A stretch of 64,000 nt of DNA, taken from the NCBI RefSeq assembly GCF_900095205.1, contig NZ_LT606951.1:1054001-1118000 (forward strand), read 5' to 3'. Position numbers and translations under genes: made by a program. Below, piece by piece: positions 10,504 through 24,615 of this stretch (the stretch's first letter is position 1; every line of letters starts with the position of its first letter). The notes beneath the pieces are model-generated. The model was not told the DNA's origin. It did no database searches and saw only the letters and a program-made list of their open reading frames with translations. Source of the stretch: Polynucleobacter necessarius. Lineage in GTDB: Bacteria; Pseudomonadota; Gammaproteobacteria; Burkholderiales; Burkholderiaceae.

Positions 10504-10507
10504 CGCT

Positions 10508-12949
10508 TTAATTTGCTTTTAATTTGCCATCTTTGAGGCGCGGCTCAACAAAATGGCCTTTACGTGCACGGTTACCCGCAAACAACTTCAATGTTTTTGC
10601 ATCTAGATTGAGTTCAGTGGGCTTTCCAGCGCGTCCTGCGCCTGAATAGCTAGCGCCATCAGGACCTACTGCAATAACAGACGCCAAGAACTCTTTATCG
10701 TCTAAACCCATCAAGATGACACCTTTGCCGCCAGTAGGCAGACGCTTAAGCTCATCCAGAGGGAAAACCAATAACTTAGAGGCTTCAGATAAGCAGGCAA
10801 CTTGCTTCATGCCTACTTTTACCTTCGCAGCACCCAATGGCGCATCGCCCGGCACCTTGGCATCCATGCTCAAGAATGATTTACCGGCCTTATTGCGCGT
10901 AGTCATATCAGCTACATTCGCAAGGAAACCATAGCCTGCTTTGGTGGAAAGAAGCACTAAATCATCAGCTTGACCAGCATAGTAAGCAACCATTTGCGAG
11001 CCTGCTGCTAGATTTACAAAGCTAGTTAATGGCGAACCGTCACCACGGGCGCCCGGTAACTCGCTAACAGGTACGGTATAAACGCGACCATCACTACCAA
11101 AGCCTTGAATGACATCAACTGTTCTAACCTCAAAGGTGGCATATAGCGCATCTCCAGCTTTGAAGCTAAATTGAGTTGCATCATGCTCGTGTCCTTGACG
11201 AACCCGCACCCAACCTTTTTGCGAAACGATGACTGTCACTGGCTCATCAATTACTTTTGTTTCGGCAACAGCCCTCTTGTCTTCCTGAATCAGGGTACGA
11301 CGATCATCACCAAAATCCTTCATGTCGGATTCAATTTCCTTGATGATGCGTTTGCGCAAGACGATATCACTTTGCAATAAACCTTCTAAGTCATCACGCT
11401 CAGATTTAAGCTCCTTAAGCTCTTGCTCAACCTTGATACCTTCCAGACGAGCTAACTGACGCAAGCGAATATCCAGAATATCTTCTGCCTGACGATCGCT
11501 TAATTTGAACTCTTTAATCAAATCCGCTTTAGGTTCATCGCTATTACGAATAATCTTGATGACCTTGTCTATATTGAGAAGAACGGTTAAGCGCCCTTCC
11601 AAAATATGCATGCGGTCTTTGACTTTGCCTAGGCGGTGTTGTGTTCTGCGCGTAACAGTTGCAACTCTAAATGCAATCCATTCCGAAAGAATTTCTTTTA
11701 AGCCTTTTTGGCGTGGACGGCCATCATTGCCAATCATCACCAAGTTCATTGGTGCATTGGATTCCAATGAGGTATGCGCTAGCAATAGGTTAACGAACTC
11801 ATTGATATCAATATTTTTACTCTTTGGCTCAAATACCAAACGTACTGCAGCATCTTTACTGGATTCATCACGAACACCATCAAGCACATTCAAAATAGTC
11901 GACTTGAGATTATTTTGTTCGGGAGTCAAGGTCTTTTTTCCAACCTTTACCTTCGGGTTAGTGAGTTCTTCAATCTCTTGAAGAACACGTTGAGAGGAGG
12001 TCGCGGGAGGAAGCTCATTTACAACTATTTGCCATTGGCCACGAGCCAATTCTTCAACGGACCATCGCGCGCGTACTTTAATGCTGCCGCGCCCTGCTTC
12101 ATAAATCTGCGCAATTTCTGCAGCAGAAGAAATAATCTGTCCACCACCTGGGTAATCGGGTCCAGGCATAATTTCCAACAACTCTGAAGTAGTCATCTTA
12201 GGAGACTTCATTAGAGCCACGGCAGCACTAGCAACCTCACGCAAATTATGCGAAGGAATTTCAGTTGCCATACCCACAGCAATACCAGAGGCCCCGTTGA
12301 GCAAGACAAATGGGAGGCGCGCTGGCAGAAGTTTAGGCTCCTGGAATGAGCCGTCATAGTTTAGCGCGAAATCAACTGTTCCTTCATCGATTTCACTCAA
12401 AAGTAGGCTTGCAATCTTGGTTAGACGAGCTTCGGTATATCGCATTGCCGCTGCGCCATCACCGTCGCGTGAACCAAAGTTGCCTTGACCATCGATCAAT
12501 GGATAGCGCAATGAGAAACTTTGCGCCAAGCGCACTAAGGCGTCATATGCTGATTGATCGCCATGGGGATGAAACTTACCAAGCACATCACCCACCACAC
12601 GAGCACTCTTCACTGGCTTAGCATCTGCACGTAAGCCCATCTCACTCATTGAGAACAAAATACGGCGGTGCACAGGCTTTTGACAATCTGCCACATCTGG
12701 TAACGCGCGGCCTTTAACAACGCTAATGGCGTAATCTAAATAAGCACGTTCAGCATATACCGCAAGCGTTAAGCTATCTTTACCATCCTCATTTAGGTCA
12801 ACCATCTTTGGGTCATGATTACCCGATCCGCCACCTGAGGAAGCTGCTGGACTCTCGTCAACCTCGACGATATCCATTTCAATGGGGTTGGAGAACAAAT
12901 CTGCTTGATCGGCTGGAGCATTTTTTCCAGGAGTTTTTTTAGTTGTCAT
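10508..12949 (-). CDS. parC: DNA topoisomerase IV subunit A
   Basis: 813 uninterrupted residues. An N-terminal extension of about 55 residues precedes the breakage-reunion domain ([26 protein letters not shown]). The switch region [15 protein letters not shown] and the catalytic tyrosine at about residue 171 ([12 protein letters not shown]) are present, followed by the tower, a coiled coil ([15 protein letters not shown]) and a C-terminal beta-pinwheel. The start overlaps the parE stop (TAATG), so the two are translationally coupled. It decatenates replicated chromosomes with ParE. The intact length supports essential function in an otherwise decaying genome. Confidence 0.97.
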   Translation of the reverse strand: MTTKKTPGKNAPADQADLFSNPIEMDIVEVDESPAASSGGGSGNHDPKMVDLNEDGKDSLTLAVYAERAYLDYAISVVKGRALPDVADCQKPVHRRILFSMSEMGLRADAKPVKSARVVGDVLGKFHPHGDQSAYDALVRLAQSFSLRYPLIDGQGNFGSRDGDGAAAMRYTEARLTKIASLLLSEIDEGTVDFALNYDGSFQEPKLLPARLPFVLLNGASGIAVGMATEIPSHNLREVASAAVALMKSPKMTTSELLEIMPGPDYPGGGQIISSAAEIAQIYEAGRGSIKVRARWSVEELARGQWQIVVNELPPATSSQRVLQEIEELTNPKVKVGKKTLTPEQNNLKSTILNVLDGVRDESSKDAAVRLVFEPKSKNIDINEFVNLLLAHTSLESNAPMNLVMIGNDGRPRQKGLKEILSEWIAFRVATVTRRTQHRLGKVKDRMHILEGRLTVLLNIDKVIKIIRNSDEPKADLIKEFKLSDRQAEDILDIRLRQLARLEGIKVEQELKELKSERDDLEGLLQSDIVLRKRIIKEIESDMKDFGDDRRTLIQEDKRAVAETKVIDEPVTVIVSQKGWVRVRQGHEHDATQFSFKAGDALYATFEVRTVDVIQGFGSDGRVYTVPVSELPGARGDGSPLTSFVNLAAGSQMVAYYAGQADDLVLLSTKAGYGFLANVADMTTRNKAGKSFLSMDAKVPGDAPLGAAKVKVGMKQVACLSEASKLLVFPLDELKRLPTGGKGVILMGLDDKEFLASVIAVGPDGASYSGAGRAGKPTELNLDAKTLKLFAGNRARKGHFVEPRLKDGKLKAN

Positions 12950-14937
12950 TAGATATCCGCCTCTACTTCATTGCCGCGCCATTCAAGCCAATCGCGACGA
13001 GCTCCAGATTCTGATTTACCCATCAACATATCCATGGTTTTAAATGTCTCATCTTCAGTCCAAGCACCCAAAGTCACAGGCAATAATCGACGTGTATCTG
13101 GATTTAATGTGGTATCCCACAACTGCTCAGCACTCATCTCTCCCAAGCCTTTGAAGCGAGAAATCTGCCATGCGGATTCTTTCACGCCATCCTTGCGCAA
13201 TTTATCCTCAATGGCCTGAAGTTCATTGGCGTCTAGGGCATATATTTTTTGTGCCGGCTTCTTGCCACGCGCAGGTGCATCAACCCTAAATAGCGGCGGC
13301 CTAGAAATATGGATGTGCCCCAATTCAATCAATTTAGGGAAATGTTTGTAGAACAGCGTTAGCAGCAAAACCTGAATATGTGCACCATCGACGTCCGCAT
13401 CAGAAAGTATGCAAACCTTGCCGTAACGCAAATTAGATAGATCGGGATTGTCGTTTGGACCATGTGGATCAACGCCAATCGCTACAGCGATATCATGAAC
13501 TTCATTATTAGCAAACAAGCGATCGCGCTCAGCTTCCCAAGTATTTAATACCTTGCCGCGCAATGGCAAGATAGCTTGATATTCTTTATTGCGACCCATT
13601 TTTGCAGAGCCGCCAGCAGAATCACCCTCAACGAGGAAGATTTCATTCATACCAATATCTTGACTCTCACAATCAGTGAGCTTACCCGGAAGAACTGCAA
13701 CACCAGAAGACTTTTTCTTCTCAACTTTTTGACCTGCGCGAGTTCTTGCTTGGGCCTGCTTGATTACCAGGTCAGCTAACTTACGACCATAATCCACGTG
13801 TTGGTTTAACCAAAGCTCAAGAGCGGATTTCACATAACCAGACACTAGGCGCACTGCATCACGTGAATTGAGGCGCTCTTTAATCTGCCCTTGGAATTGC
13901 GGATCCAATACTTTGGCAGACAAAATAAATGAAGCCCTTGCAAATACGTCTTCAGGCATCAACTTCACGCCTTTCGGTTGCAATGCATGTATTTCTATAA
14001 AACCTTTTACGGCATTAAAAAGACCTTCACGTAAACCACTTTCATGCGTACCGCCTGCAGGGGTAGGAATTAAGTTCACATAACTCTCGCGCACTGGGGC
14101 ACCATCTTCGGTCCAGCAAACTACCCACGCAGCACCCTCACCCTCAGCAAATGAATCATCATCGCCAGAGCCAGTGGCATGTTGCTCACCCTCGAAAGGA
14201 GGAATGACTTCTGTGCCATGACCCGCTTGAGCAATAGCTTCATTTAAATAGCCGCGCAATCCTTGTGCATATTGCCAAGTCTGGGTATCACCCATTTTCT
14301 CTTGAATCAGCGTTACCTTCACACCAGGCAATAACACCGCCTTAGAACGCAACAAACGAATGAGTTCAGTCATCGGAATGACTGAGCTATCAAAATACTT
14401 ACCATCAGGCCAAGCACGCACGCGAGTGCCATGAGACTTATCGTCTTTTGAGGATGGCATTGATTTCAACTTCTCAATAACCTTGCCATCAGCAAAAGTT
14501 AAGGTGGACATTTGGCCATCACGCCAAACAGTCACTTCTAATCTCTTAGATAAAGCATTAGTGACAGAAACGCCTACGCCATGCAAACCACCTGAGAATG
14601 CATAGGCACCACCAGTGCCTTTCTCAAACTTACCGCCAGCATGTAACTGGGTAAACACAATCTCGACTACCGGTAGCTTCTCAGTGGGATGCATCCCCAC
14701 CGGAATACCACGACCATCATCTTCAACGCTGACACTACCATCGGTATGCGTTGTGACAATGATTTGTTTGCCAAATCCACCCAAAGCCTCGTCAGATGCG
14801 TTATCTAGCACCTCTTGAATAATATGGAGAGGATTGTCAGTACGGGTGTACATTCCAGGCCGCTGACGGACTGGTTCTAGCCCCTTAAGGACCTGAATCG
14901 ACGATTCACTGTATTCGGAAGTTTTACGGGTAGCCAT
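12949..14937 (-). CDS. parE: DNA topoisomerase IV subunit B
   Basis: 662 residues, uninterrupted. The GHKL ATPase part shows [19 protein letters not shown] and [15 protein letters not shown]; the TOPRIM part has [15 protein letters not shown] and DADVDGAHI. The C-terminus [16 protein letters not shown] is typical for ParE. ATG at 14937 is about 80 bases from the divergent CoA-transferase pseudogene, so the parE-parC promoter must lie in that short gap. Works with ParC as an ATP-driven type II topoisomerase. Confidence 0.97.
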   Translation of the reverse strand: MATRKTSEYSESSIQVLKGLEPVRQRPGMYTRTDNPLHIIQEVLDNASDEALGGFGKQIIVTTHTDGSVSVEDDGRGIPVGMHPTEKLPVVEIVFTQLHAGGKFEKGTGGAYAFSGGLHGVGVSVTNALSKRLEVTVWRDGQMSTLTFADGKVIEKLKSMPSSKDDKSHGTRVRAWPDGKYFDSSVIPMTELIRLLRSKAVLLPGVKVTLIQEKMGDTQTWQYAQGLRGYLNEAIAQAGHGTEVIPPFEGEQHATGSGDDDSFAEGEGAAWVVCWTEDGAPVRESYVNLIPTPAGGTHESGLREGLFNAVKGFIEIHALQPKGVKLMPEDVFARASFILSAKVLDPQFQGQIKERLNSRDAVRLVSGYVKSALELWLNQHVDYGRKLADLVIKQAQARTRAGQKVEKKKSSGVAVLPGKLTDCESQDIGMNEIFLVEGDSAGGSAKMGRNKEYQAILPLRGKVLNTWEAERDRLFANNEVHDIAVAIGVDPHGPNDNPDLSNLRYGKVCILSDADVDGAHIQVLLLTLFYKHFPKLIELGHIHISRPPLFRVDAPARGKKPAQKIYALDANELQAIEDKLRKDGVKESAWQISRFKGLGEMSAEQLWDTTLNPDTRRLLPVTLGAWTEDETFKTMDMLMGKSESGARRDWLEWRGNEVEADI

Positions 14938-15016
14938 GCGCGCAAATTGTAGTCATGTCTGAGGTCCTGACCGAATTTTTCGAGAATTCCCCCATCATCC
15001 ATGCCAAAATCGGGGG

Positions 15017-16234
15017 ATGGGAGCCTTAAGTCATATTCGTGTTTTAGACCTCAGCCGAGTCTTGGCAGGTCCATGGTGCGCTCAAAATCTAGCGGGTTTA
15101 GGCGCAGACGTCATTAAAGTGGTAAAGGCCTGGCGCTGGAGACGATACCCGTCATTGGGGGCCTCCTTTTGCCAAAGATGCTGATGGTCATGACACTCGC
15201 GAATCTGCCTATTTTATTTGCATCAACCGCAATAAACGCTCGATTACAGTAGATATTTCCAAGCCTGATGGTCAAGAATTGATTCGCCAGTTAGCTGCAG
15301 AATCAGATGTGGTGATTGAAAACTACAAAGTTGGAGACCTTTCTAAATATGGCCTGGACTATGAAAGCCTCAAAAAGATCAAGCTCAATTTGATTTACTG
15401 CTCCATCACTGGTTTTGGCCAAACTGGACCCTATGCTCACCGCCCTGGCTATGATTTCATTATTCAGGGCATGGGTGGCTTTATGAGTGTTACCGGTGAA
15501 GCCCAAGATTTCGAAGGCGCAAGCCCTCAAAAGGCGGGTGTTGCTTGCTGATATTTTTACTGGGATGTACGCCAGTACTGCCATCTTGGCGGCGATTGTT
15601 CATCGCGACAAGACGGGCGAAGGTCAGTACATCGATATGTCGCTACTTGATACACAAGTTGCCGTGATGGCAAATGTATCAAGCGCTTATCTCACCTCTG
15701 GCGAGGTGCCAAAGCGCTGGGGTAATGCCTCTCCGATTATTGTCCCCTATCAAACCTTCCCCACTTCTGACGGCTGGACGATTGTTGGCGCCGGTAATGA
15801 CGGTCAATTTCGCCATTTTGTGACAGCAGGTAGTGAAGCACATCTTGCCGAAAATCCGCTATTTGCCTCCAACCCCTTGCGCGTAGAGCATCGGAAACAA
15901 CTCATCCCTTTGTTAGAGCAAATGACTCGGAAAAAAGCAAAGCAGAGTGGATTGCACTGCTTGAACAAGCCAATGTGCCATGTGGCCCTATCAATAATTT
16001 CAAAGAAGTCTTTGAAAACGAACAAGTCATTCATCGCAATGTGCAGATTGATGTTTCACACCCCACTGCTGGCACGATGAAATTAGTCGCAAGCCCCATG
16101 CGTTTGTCAAAAACACCCACAGAGGTCAGAATGGCTCCACCACCCTTGGTCAACATACTGCAGAAGTCTTGCATGAACGACTAAAACTTGACGACAAGGC
16201 CATTGAACAGTTGCGCAATAAGGGAATCATCTGA
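15017..16234 (+). pseudogene. family III CoA-transferase (CaiB/BaiF type), multiply frameshifted
   Basis: ATG at 15017 reads [20 protein letters not shown], the conserved N-terminus of the family. Shifts occur near 15125, 15545, 15930 and 16140. Pieces show [15 protein letters not shown], the nucleophile-region motif GFGQTGPYAHRPGYD, GEGQYIDMSLLDT and NVPCGPIN. The stop is TGA 16232-16234. The family moves CoA between acids such as formyl, oxalyl, succinyl or carnitine derivatives; the exact substrate cannot be read. It is followed six bases later by an MFS transporter, suggesting an uptake-activation pair. Confidence 0.88.
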
Positions 16235-16239
16235 ACCTC

Positions 16240-17086
16240 ATGAGCTATAGCACACCGTCAGCTGGACCCACCATGAAGCAAGTCCTCATTTTTGGAGGGT
16301 TCATGGTCACTATGTCCATGGGTATCCGCCATGGCTTTGGACTTTTTAACCTTCCGATCACCTCGGCAAATGGTTGGGTCGAGAAACATTTGCACTAACC
16401 ATAGCACTCCAAAATCTGATCTGGGACGCAGTACAACCCATTACTGGCGCTTTAGCCGATCGTTATGGCGCATTCAAAATTATGGTCGCTGCGGAGTGTT
16501 GTACGCCCTTGGACTGGCGGGTATGGCAGTCTCCACCGACGTCATGAACTTCACCTTGGCTGGCGGATTGCTAATTGGTCTTGCACAAACCGCTACTACT
16601 TATAGCGTGGTATACGGCATCCTTGGTCGCAACGTGCCAGCCGATAAACGAGTCTGGGCAATGGGCATTGCAGCTGCTGCTGGATCGTTTGGTCAGTTTT
16701 TAATGATTCCTGCTGAGCAAGGATTATTGAGCGCATTTGGTGCTCAAGACGCACTTCTCATGCTGGCGCTCATGGCAAGCTTAATGATTCCCAACAGCTT
16801 TTTTGTTACGTGAGAAAAATTTCGCACACTCACATAACTTTGGGGATCAAACCATCAAGCAGGCATTAAAAGAAGCGATAAGTAATCCTAGCTTTCGCTT
16901 TCTGGTTTAGTATTTTTCTCTCATCAATTGGGTAGTTTTTGTGGCGCATTCCTTGGTGGTCATTTGTCCGACTTAACAGGATCCTATTTCATTGTTTGGA
17001 AAATTGCGATTGGCTTAGGTGTATTTGCTTTCCTAGTCAATCTTCCAGTCAAAGAACGAGCAATACAGAGAGCAGCCAATGCTTAG
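16240..17086 (+). pseudogene. MFS transporter, frameshifted with large internal deletion
   Basis: ATG 16240; MKQVLIFGGFMVTMSMGIRHGFGLF is the first membrane segment of the oxalate/formate-type MFS group. The frame slips near 16375 and again near 16470 and 16800. The text then passes from SNPSFRFL straight to LSGLVFFSHQLGSFCGAFLGG, which normally lies near the C-terminus; about 150 residues of the second half are absent. Stop TAG 17084-17086. The total of about 282 codons against roughly 400 for the family agrees with a deletion. Confidence 0.87.
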
Positions 17087-17221
17087 TAATAAAAAGATTG
17101 TTTGGAAAATTATTTTTTATGGTTTTATTTTGTTTGGCTTGTTATTGGTTTTCTCAGCTTACTTTGCGCCCGATATGATGGTAGCAGTCACAAATCAAGT
17201 TTGGGCCCTCTGTAGATGGTG
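17079..17221 (+). CDS. 46-residue membrane protein, hypothetical
   Basis: ATG at 17079 overlaps the MFS stop by eight bases. The product (MLSNKKIVWKIIFYGFILFG...) has a lysine-rich start, one hydrophobic segment of about 20 residues and an amphipathic tail ending ANQ-like VTNQVWALCRW. No family is assigned with confidence. The overlap with the upstream stop and the intact frame favour a real gene; the short length makes chance possible. Confidence 0.45.
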
Positions 17222-17285
17222 AACAAAAAAGTGTCATTCTCTTTTGCTTAAAATTCGTTTCAAACCTCTTTGTTTTTAGTCAACT

Positions 17286-17360
17286 CTCGCCGTAGCACAA
17301 TGGATAGTGCACATGCCTCCTAAGCGTGGGATACAGGTTCGATTCCTGTCGGCGGGACCA
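17286..17360 (+). tRNA. tRNA-Arg (anticodon CCT)
   Basis: Full cloverleaf: acceptor CTCGCCG / CGGCGGG, D-stem GCAC/GTGC, anticodon arm CATGC-CTCCTAA-GCGTG, T-arm ACAGG-TTCGATT-CCTGT, discriminator A and encoded CCA. The second acceptor pair is T-G rather than Watson-Crick. Reads AGG codons. Confidence 0.95.
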
Positions 17361-17588
17361 AACCTACAATAAATACTTATCCACAGATATTGTGGATAAA
17401 TCCATAAAAGTTTCCGTAAGTCATAGATTTGTATAGGATGAGCTAGCTTGCTTAAATTCTATGCAGAGCCTTTATTCAAATATTGTGCACTTGCATATAT
17501 AAAATGTTTCCAATGCTGATGCAATATTGTGTTAAGCAAATAAAATGACAAAGAGCAATTCTGACTAAGTTCCCTTACACTTGGGATC

Positions 17589-18422
17589 ATGACCAGCCTC
17601 TCGACCAGTACGATTGCCGCCCTAGAGAAAATGCTGCAGAATTCTGCGCGCTCTGCTCCAGCGGACTTTATGCCAATCTATTTATCGCGGGGGATTGCTG
17701 GAGATCAAGCAATTGGTTATCTGAACCCAGAATTTACCTGCTACCTCCACGAATCCCTACTCAAGCAATCTATTCCTCTGATTGCCATGGGCAACGAGAG
17801 GCTCACTATTCAATCAGGTAAACCCAGAGAATTATCTTCCAGCCTTTATCAATTGGCAGAACGCATGCGAATGGGTGGATTCATTCCTGGGTGGCGTAAT
17901 GAAGACTTCGCCTGGGTTGATCAAAATGGTCACAAATACTTTCGTCTAGAGCGTGCGGCTTTTCGCACATTTGGCTTTCGTAGCATGGCGACACACATTA
18001 ATGGCTACACCAAAAATAATATGATTTGGTTAGGCAGGCGTAGTGAAACCAAGCCCACTGATCCTGGCAAGTTGGATAACCTGGCTGCTGGAGGCATCTC
18101 GGCTGATGAAACACCTTGGGTTTGTGCACGACGTGAACTCTGGGAAGAAGCTGGGGTACCCGAACAAATAGCCGACCAGATTGAACCAGTGGGACGGATT
18201 CACATGCGCCGCCCAATTGTTGGTCGAGGTTTTCATGACGAGCAACTTTTTATTTATGATTTGGAATTAGCTGATAACTTTGTCCCCACCAATCATGACG
18301 GTGAAGTGAGTGGTTTTATTGAAATTTCCGTTCTAGAGGCCGCAGCACGAATCTTGACCGATGAATTTACCTCTGATGCTGCTTTTGTAACGGCAGATTT
18401 CATATTGCGACGCAATAAATAG
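17589..18422 (+). CDS. DUF4743/Nudix hydrolase of the Tnr3 type, intact
   Basis: 277 residues. The N-terminal half is the DUF4743 region (LSRGIAGDQAIGYLNPEF, RMGGFIPGWRNEDF); the C-terminal half carries the Nudix box at about residues 167-190, with RRELWEEAGV and the upstream GGISADE. Relatives are the Nudix half of yeast Tnr3 and its plant and bacterial homologues, known to remove damaged thiamine diphosphate forms such as oxo-thiamine diphosphate. The gene lies directly before the TPP riboswitch and thi operon, which fits that role. It is uninterrupted while most thi genes are broken, suggesting a continuing need to police imported thiamine (inference). Confidence 0.88.
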   Translation: MTSLSTSTIAALEKMLQNSARSAPADFMPIYLSRGIAGDQAIGYLNPEFTCYLHESLLKQSIPLIAMGNERLTIQSGKPRELSSSLYQLAERMRMGGFIPGWRNEDFAWVDQNGHKYFRLERAAFRTFGFRSMATHINGYTKNNMIWLGRRSETKPTDPGKLDNLAAGGISADETPWVCARRELWEEAGVPEQIADQIEPVGRIHMRRPIVGRGFHDEQLFIYDLELADNFVPTNHDGEVSGFIEISVLEAAARILTDEFTSDAAFVTADFILRRNK

Positions 18423-18503
18423 GCTTATAGCCAATCATTCTGCCTCGCTTGACTGCCGTCATGCCGTAAGACATCAATTCGTGGTTAAATCTGATTTAAG
18501 GAT

Positions 18504-18592
18504 GAAACAGGGGTGCCCTCCAATGGGAAGTTTTAAATTAGAGGCGCTGAGAAAGACCCTATAACCCGATCCAGGTAATGCTGGCGTGGGGA
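18504..18592 (+). promoter_or_regulatory. TPP riboswitch (THI element)
   Basis: Signature elements in order: GGGGTGCCC at about 18510, CTGAGA (18547-18552) followed by AAGACCC, then AACCCGATCC-AGGTAATGCTGGCGT and GGGGA. These form the P2/P3 and P4/P5 arms of the thiamine diphosphate aptamer. It ends about 55 bases before thiC. Compared with the usual CCTGATC and GTAGGGA, this copy has CCCGATC and GTGGGGA, so binding may be impaired. Confidence 0.92.
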
Positions 18593-18646
18593 GTTACATC
18601 AGACCGACACCCGATTTCGTCCATCTAAAACAGTTAGGTGATGGAC

Positions 18647-21721
<3,075 letters not shown>

Positions 21722-21727
21722 GGCAAT

Positions 21728-21926
21728 ATGCGTGTAATCGTCAATCAAGTGGAATATGAGTTACCTAATCAAAGCATAATTAGCGATGCGCTTGCATTAA
21801 TATAGATGCCAAACCGCCTTATACTGTTGCTGTAAGTCTCCATTTTGTTCCCAAGACAAACATGCTGAGTTTGTCTTGAATGAGAATGATCAGATTGAAA
21901 TTATTGCTCCCGTTACCAGCGGTTGA
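21728..21926 (+). pseudogene. thiS: sulfur carrier protein ThiS, frameshifted
   Basis: ATG 21728 (MRVIVNQVEYELPNQSIISDALALI) hits TAG; one frame over follows DAKPPYTVAV, then after another shift FVLNENDQIEIIAPVTSG and TGA 21924-21926. The ubiquitin-like fold signature ENDQIEIIAPV is clear. The required C-terminal Gly-Gly appears as a single Gly. About 66 codons, the normal size. Six bases after thiO. Confidence 0.88.
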
Positions 21927-21943
21927 GATAAAGATAAATAGAA

Positions 21944-22750
21944 ATGAACGCACCTCTTCCTAACAAACTCAACAACGCAGATACGCTGGTGTTATATGGC
22001 GAGAGCTTTGCAAGTCGATTGCTGTTAGGGACGTCACGTTACCCATCACCTTAAGTCCTAGAGAATGCAGTACAGGTAGCCAACCCCGGGATGATTACGG
22101 TGAACCTGCGTCGTCAAGGCAGCTCTACTGTCGATGCCCACAGCGGTTTTTGGGATTTACTCAAAAAGATGGCAGTACCCGTTTTACCCAATACAGCTGG
22201 ATGTCATAGCCCCCAAGAGGTCATCGCTACGGCACAAATGGCACGTGAAGTATTTGAATCAGAGACTGGATCAAGCTAGAGCTGATCGGTGATGACTACA
22301 CCTTACAACCAGATGTCTTGCGCTTGGTTCAAACAGCTGAGATCTTGATCAAAGATGGCTTTAAAGTTTTACCCTATTGCACCGAGGATTTAATTTTGTG
22401 TCAACGGCTTGTGGATGTTGGCTGCCACAAGCGGTTATGCCGTGGGCGGCGCCTATAGGCACTGGTCAAGGTCCATTAAATCCCTATGCCATGAAATTAT
22501 TGCGTGATCGCCTTCAAGTTCCACTCTTGGTAGATGCCGGCTTAGGGCTGCCACCACATGCTTGCACTGTCATGGAGTGGGGGTTTGATGGTGTATCTTA
22601 AATACTGCTGTAGCACTCGCAGAGGATCCAGTCATCATGGCTAAAGCATTTGCTATGGTGGTGGATGCTGGTCGTTCCGCTTATTTATCTGGCGCCATGA
22701 AGCCTCAAGAATCTGCTCAAGCAAGCACTCCTTTTTGGTACCAATCGTAG
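21944..22750 (+). pseudogene. thiG: thiazole synthase ThiG, nonsense and frameshifts
   Basis: ATG 21944; LLLGTSRYPSP is followed by TAA at 22052-22054 where CAA (Gln) is expected. Shifts near 22265, 22420 and 22598. Signature pieces: [61 protein letters not shown]. Ends PFWYQS with TAG 22748-22750. The enzyme forms the thiazole phosphate from deoxyxylulose phosphate and ThiS-thiocarboxylate. Clearly non-functional. Confidence 0.93.
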
Positions 22751-22779
22751 TGTTGCTCTAAGTTAAGCACACTGAGCAC

Positions 22780-23706
22780 ATGAGCCTAATACGTGACCTA
22801 GCCGATCAAATTGTTACTGCCCATCGCAACGAGGATTTATGCATCCCCATGCCGATATTTAGCCTGAACTCACCGCCGCCGCAAATAGACAATGAAACTG
22901 CGGTAGACCATTACGAATTAGCTGGTGCTTTAGCCAGTATCGAGATGGGCTTTATTGAATCGGATGCAAGAGTATTGGGCAAACCTTGGTCCCGAATGAC
23001 TTTGCAAGATGGGGCTTTAATCCATTAAAGCGGCCGAGGCCGGCCCGAGCATTTTGATCTATTGCCCTGGACTCGGAATATGAATCCCAATGCGTTTGCT
23101 GAGTGCCCTAAGCGCTTAGGCTTGTATGGCGTGATGCCCGATGCTGATTGGGTCAAACGTATGGTCGAGGCAGAGATTCCAACCGTACAACTACGATTTA
23201 AATCTGAAGATAAAGCCAAAATCAGAAAACAAATTAAAGAATCCGTTGCGGCAGTAAAAGACAGCAAGATCTTACTCTTTATTAATGATTATTGGCGAGA
23301 AGCCATTGATGCAGGCGCTTATGGCGTGCATTTAGGTCAAGAGGATATGGAGCTTGCAGATCTTGATGAAATTCGGTCAGCAGGTCTAAGACTTGGACTC
23401 AGTACTCATGGCTATGCAGAACTTGCGTATGCCGATCGCTTTTGCCCAAGCTGCATTGCAATGGGCGCTGTTTTTCCAACGAACCTAAAGAAGATGCCAA
23501 CTGCACCACAAGGTCTGGGGCGTCTGTATCAATATGCAAAGCTCATGAGTCACTATCCCTTGGTGGCAATTGGTGGCATTGACCAGGACAGCATACATGC
23601 AGTTTCAAAAAGTGGTGTTGGCTCAGTGGCTGTTGTAAGAACAATTACACAAGCCAAAGATCCGCATGCAGCCGTTAAACATCTGCAAGAATTAATGCAG
23701 GCTTAA
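22780..23706 (+). pseudogene. thiE: thiamine-phosphate synthase with N-terminal extension, single stop between domains
   Basis: One frame of 309 codons interrupted only by TAA at 23026-23028. Residues 1-82 are the extra N-terminal region seen in Burkholderiales ThiE; the stop falls after DGALIH. The ThiE barrel follows intact from about 23062 or 23080: TVQLRFKSED, LFINDYWREAIDAGAYG, GVHLGQEDM, GLSTHG, GAVFPT, PLVAIGGI. The domain normally couples the pyrimidine and thiazole moieties. Reinitiation at ATG 23062 could in principle give a working 214-residue enzyme, so this may be a split rather than a dead gene. Confidence 0.8.
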
Positions 23707-23717
23707 GACGACTAGTG

Positions 23718-24594
23718 TTAGTCTTTTTCGTCAAGCAAGGCAGTTGGATAAAAGTCATGCATATGCCATAAAGGTCTCGGACCTGAACCAATGCTTAGAA
23801 AGCGACCAGCTTCCAACCCAGCTTCGACATAAGCAATTGCCTTTGCAACAGAATGAGCAAGATCATGACCATCTGCGAGATAGGTAGCTATTGCTGATGC
23901 CAAAGAATAGCCAGTGCCATGCGCGTTCACAGTGTTGACGCGATAGTGCTTAAATTCTTTTGACTGAACGATCTCAAGACCATCTTCAATACTGCGCCAC
24001 ATGAGGTAATCAGTAATTTGAGTATGCGTACTATCTAGGTGACCACCTTTAATCAACACTGCCTGCGGCCCCATCTCTAGTAATTCTTCTGCAACCAATT
24101 TAAAGTCATTTGGACCCGCAATGTCACGCCCAAGAAGCAAGGGTCTCATCTAAATTTGGCGTAATCAGCGATGCCATTTGAAATAATTCTGAAATCATGG
24201 CTTGGGCAGTATCGTCACCCCCCAAGCTCGCGCCCGAGGTAGCACGCAATACAGGGTCAAGAACGATACATTTTACACCGTGGCGGCGCAGGGATTTAGC
24301 AACTATTCGAACGATTTCTGGATTTGCGAGCATCCCAATTTTGACAATATCCACCCCGATATCGATCAAAACAGCGTCAATCTGGGCCTCAACAATATCC
24401 AAATCAACGTCCTGAATACGCGTCACACCCAAGGTACTTTGAGCAATTATCGCCATAATCACGGACATGCCGTAGCCACCCAAGGCTGTAACAACCTTGA
24501 GATCAGCTTGTAGCCCAGCCCCACCGCCACTATCTGACCCAGCAATAATCAGTACTTTGGGGATCTGCACAGAAGTGGGAAGAAGTGATTTCAT
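23718..24594 (-). pseudogene. thiD: hydroxymethylpyrimidine (phosphate) kinase ThiD, one frameshift
   Basis: ATG 24594; N-terminal LIIAGSDSGGGAGLQADLK and DPVLRATSG are typical. After ITPNLDE the frame changes near 24140, continuing LLGRDIAGPNDF, VLIKGGH and NAHGTGYSLASAIA (normally NTHGTGC.LSAAIA). The length of 877 bases is 3n+1, consistent with one inserted base. Convergent with thiE (11 bases between stops) and divergent from tRNA-Asn. Would phosphorylate HMP-P and also salvage HMP. Confidence 0.92.
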
Positions 24595-24599
24595 CTTGC

Positions 24600-24605
24600 T
24601 ATAAT
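24600..24605 (+). promoter_or_regulatory. -10 box of the tRNA-Asn gene
   Basis: Perfect TATAAT ten bases before the tRNA 5' end, in the 21-base gap between the divergent thiD start and the tRNA. I see no convincing -35 element. Confidence 0.5.
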
Positions 24606-24615
24606 ATCGGCTTAT

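Noticed and set aside
10716..12621. Several plus-strand ORFs of 67-158 residues
   Set aside because: All are antisense shadows of the intact parC gene.
14938..15016. Hairpin of CCCCC and GGGGG upstream of the CoA-transferase gene
   Set aside because: Only five bases pair cleanly over a long loop, with no T run.
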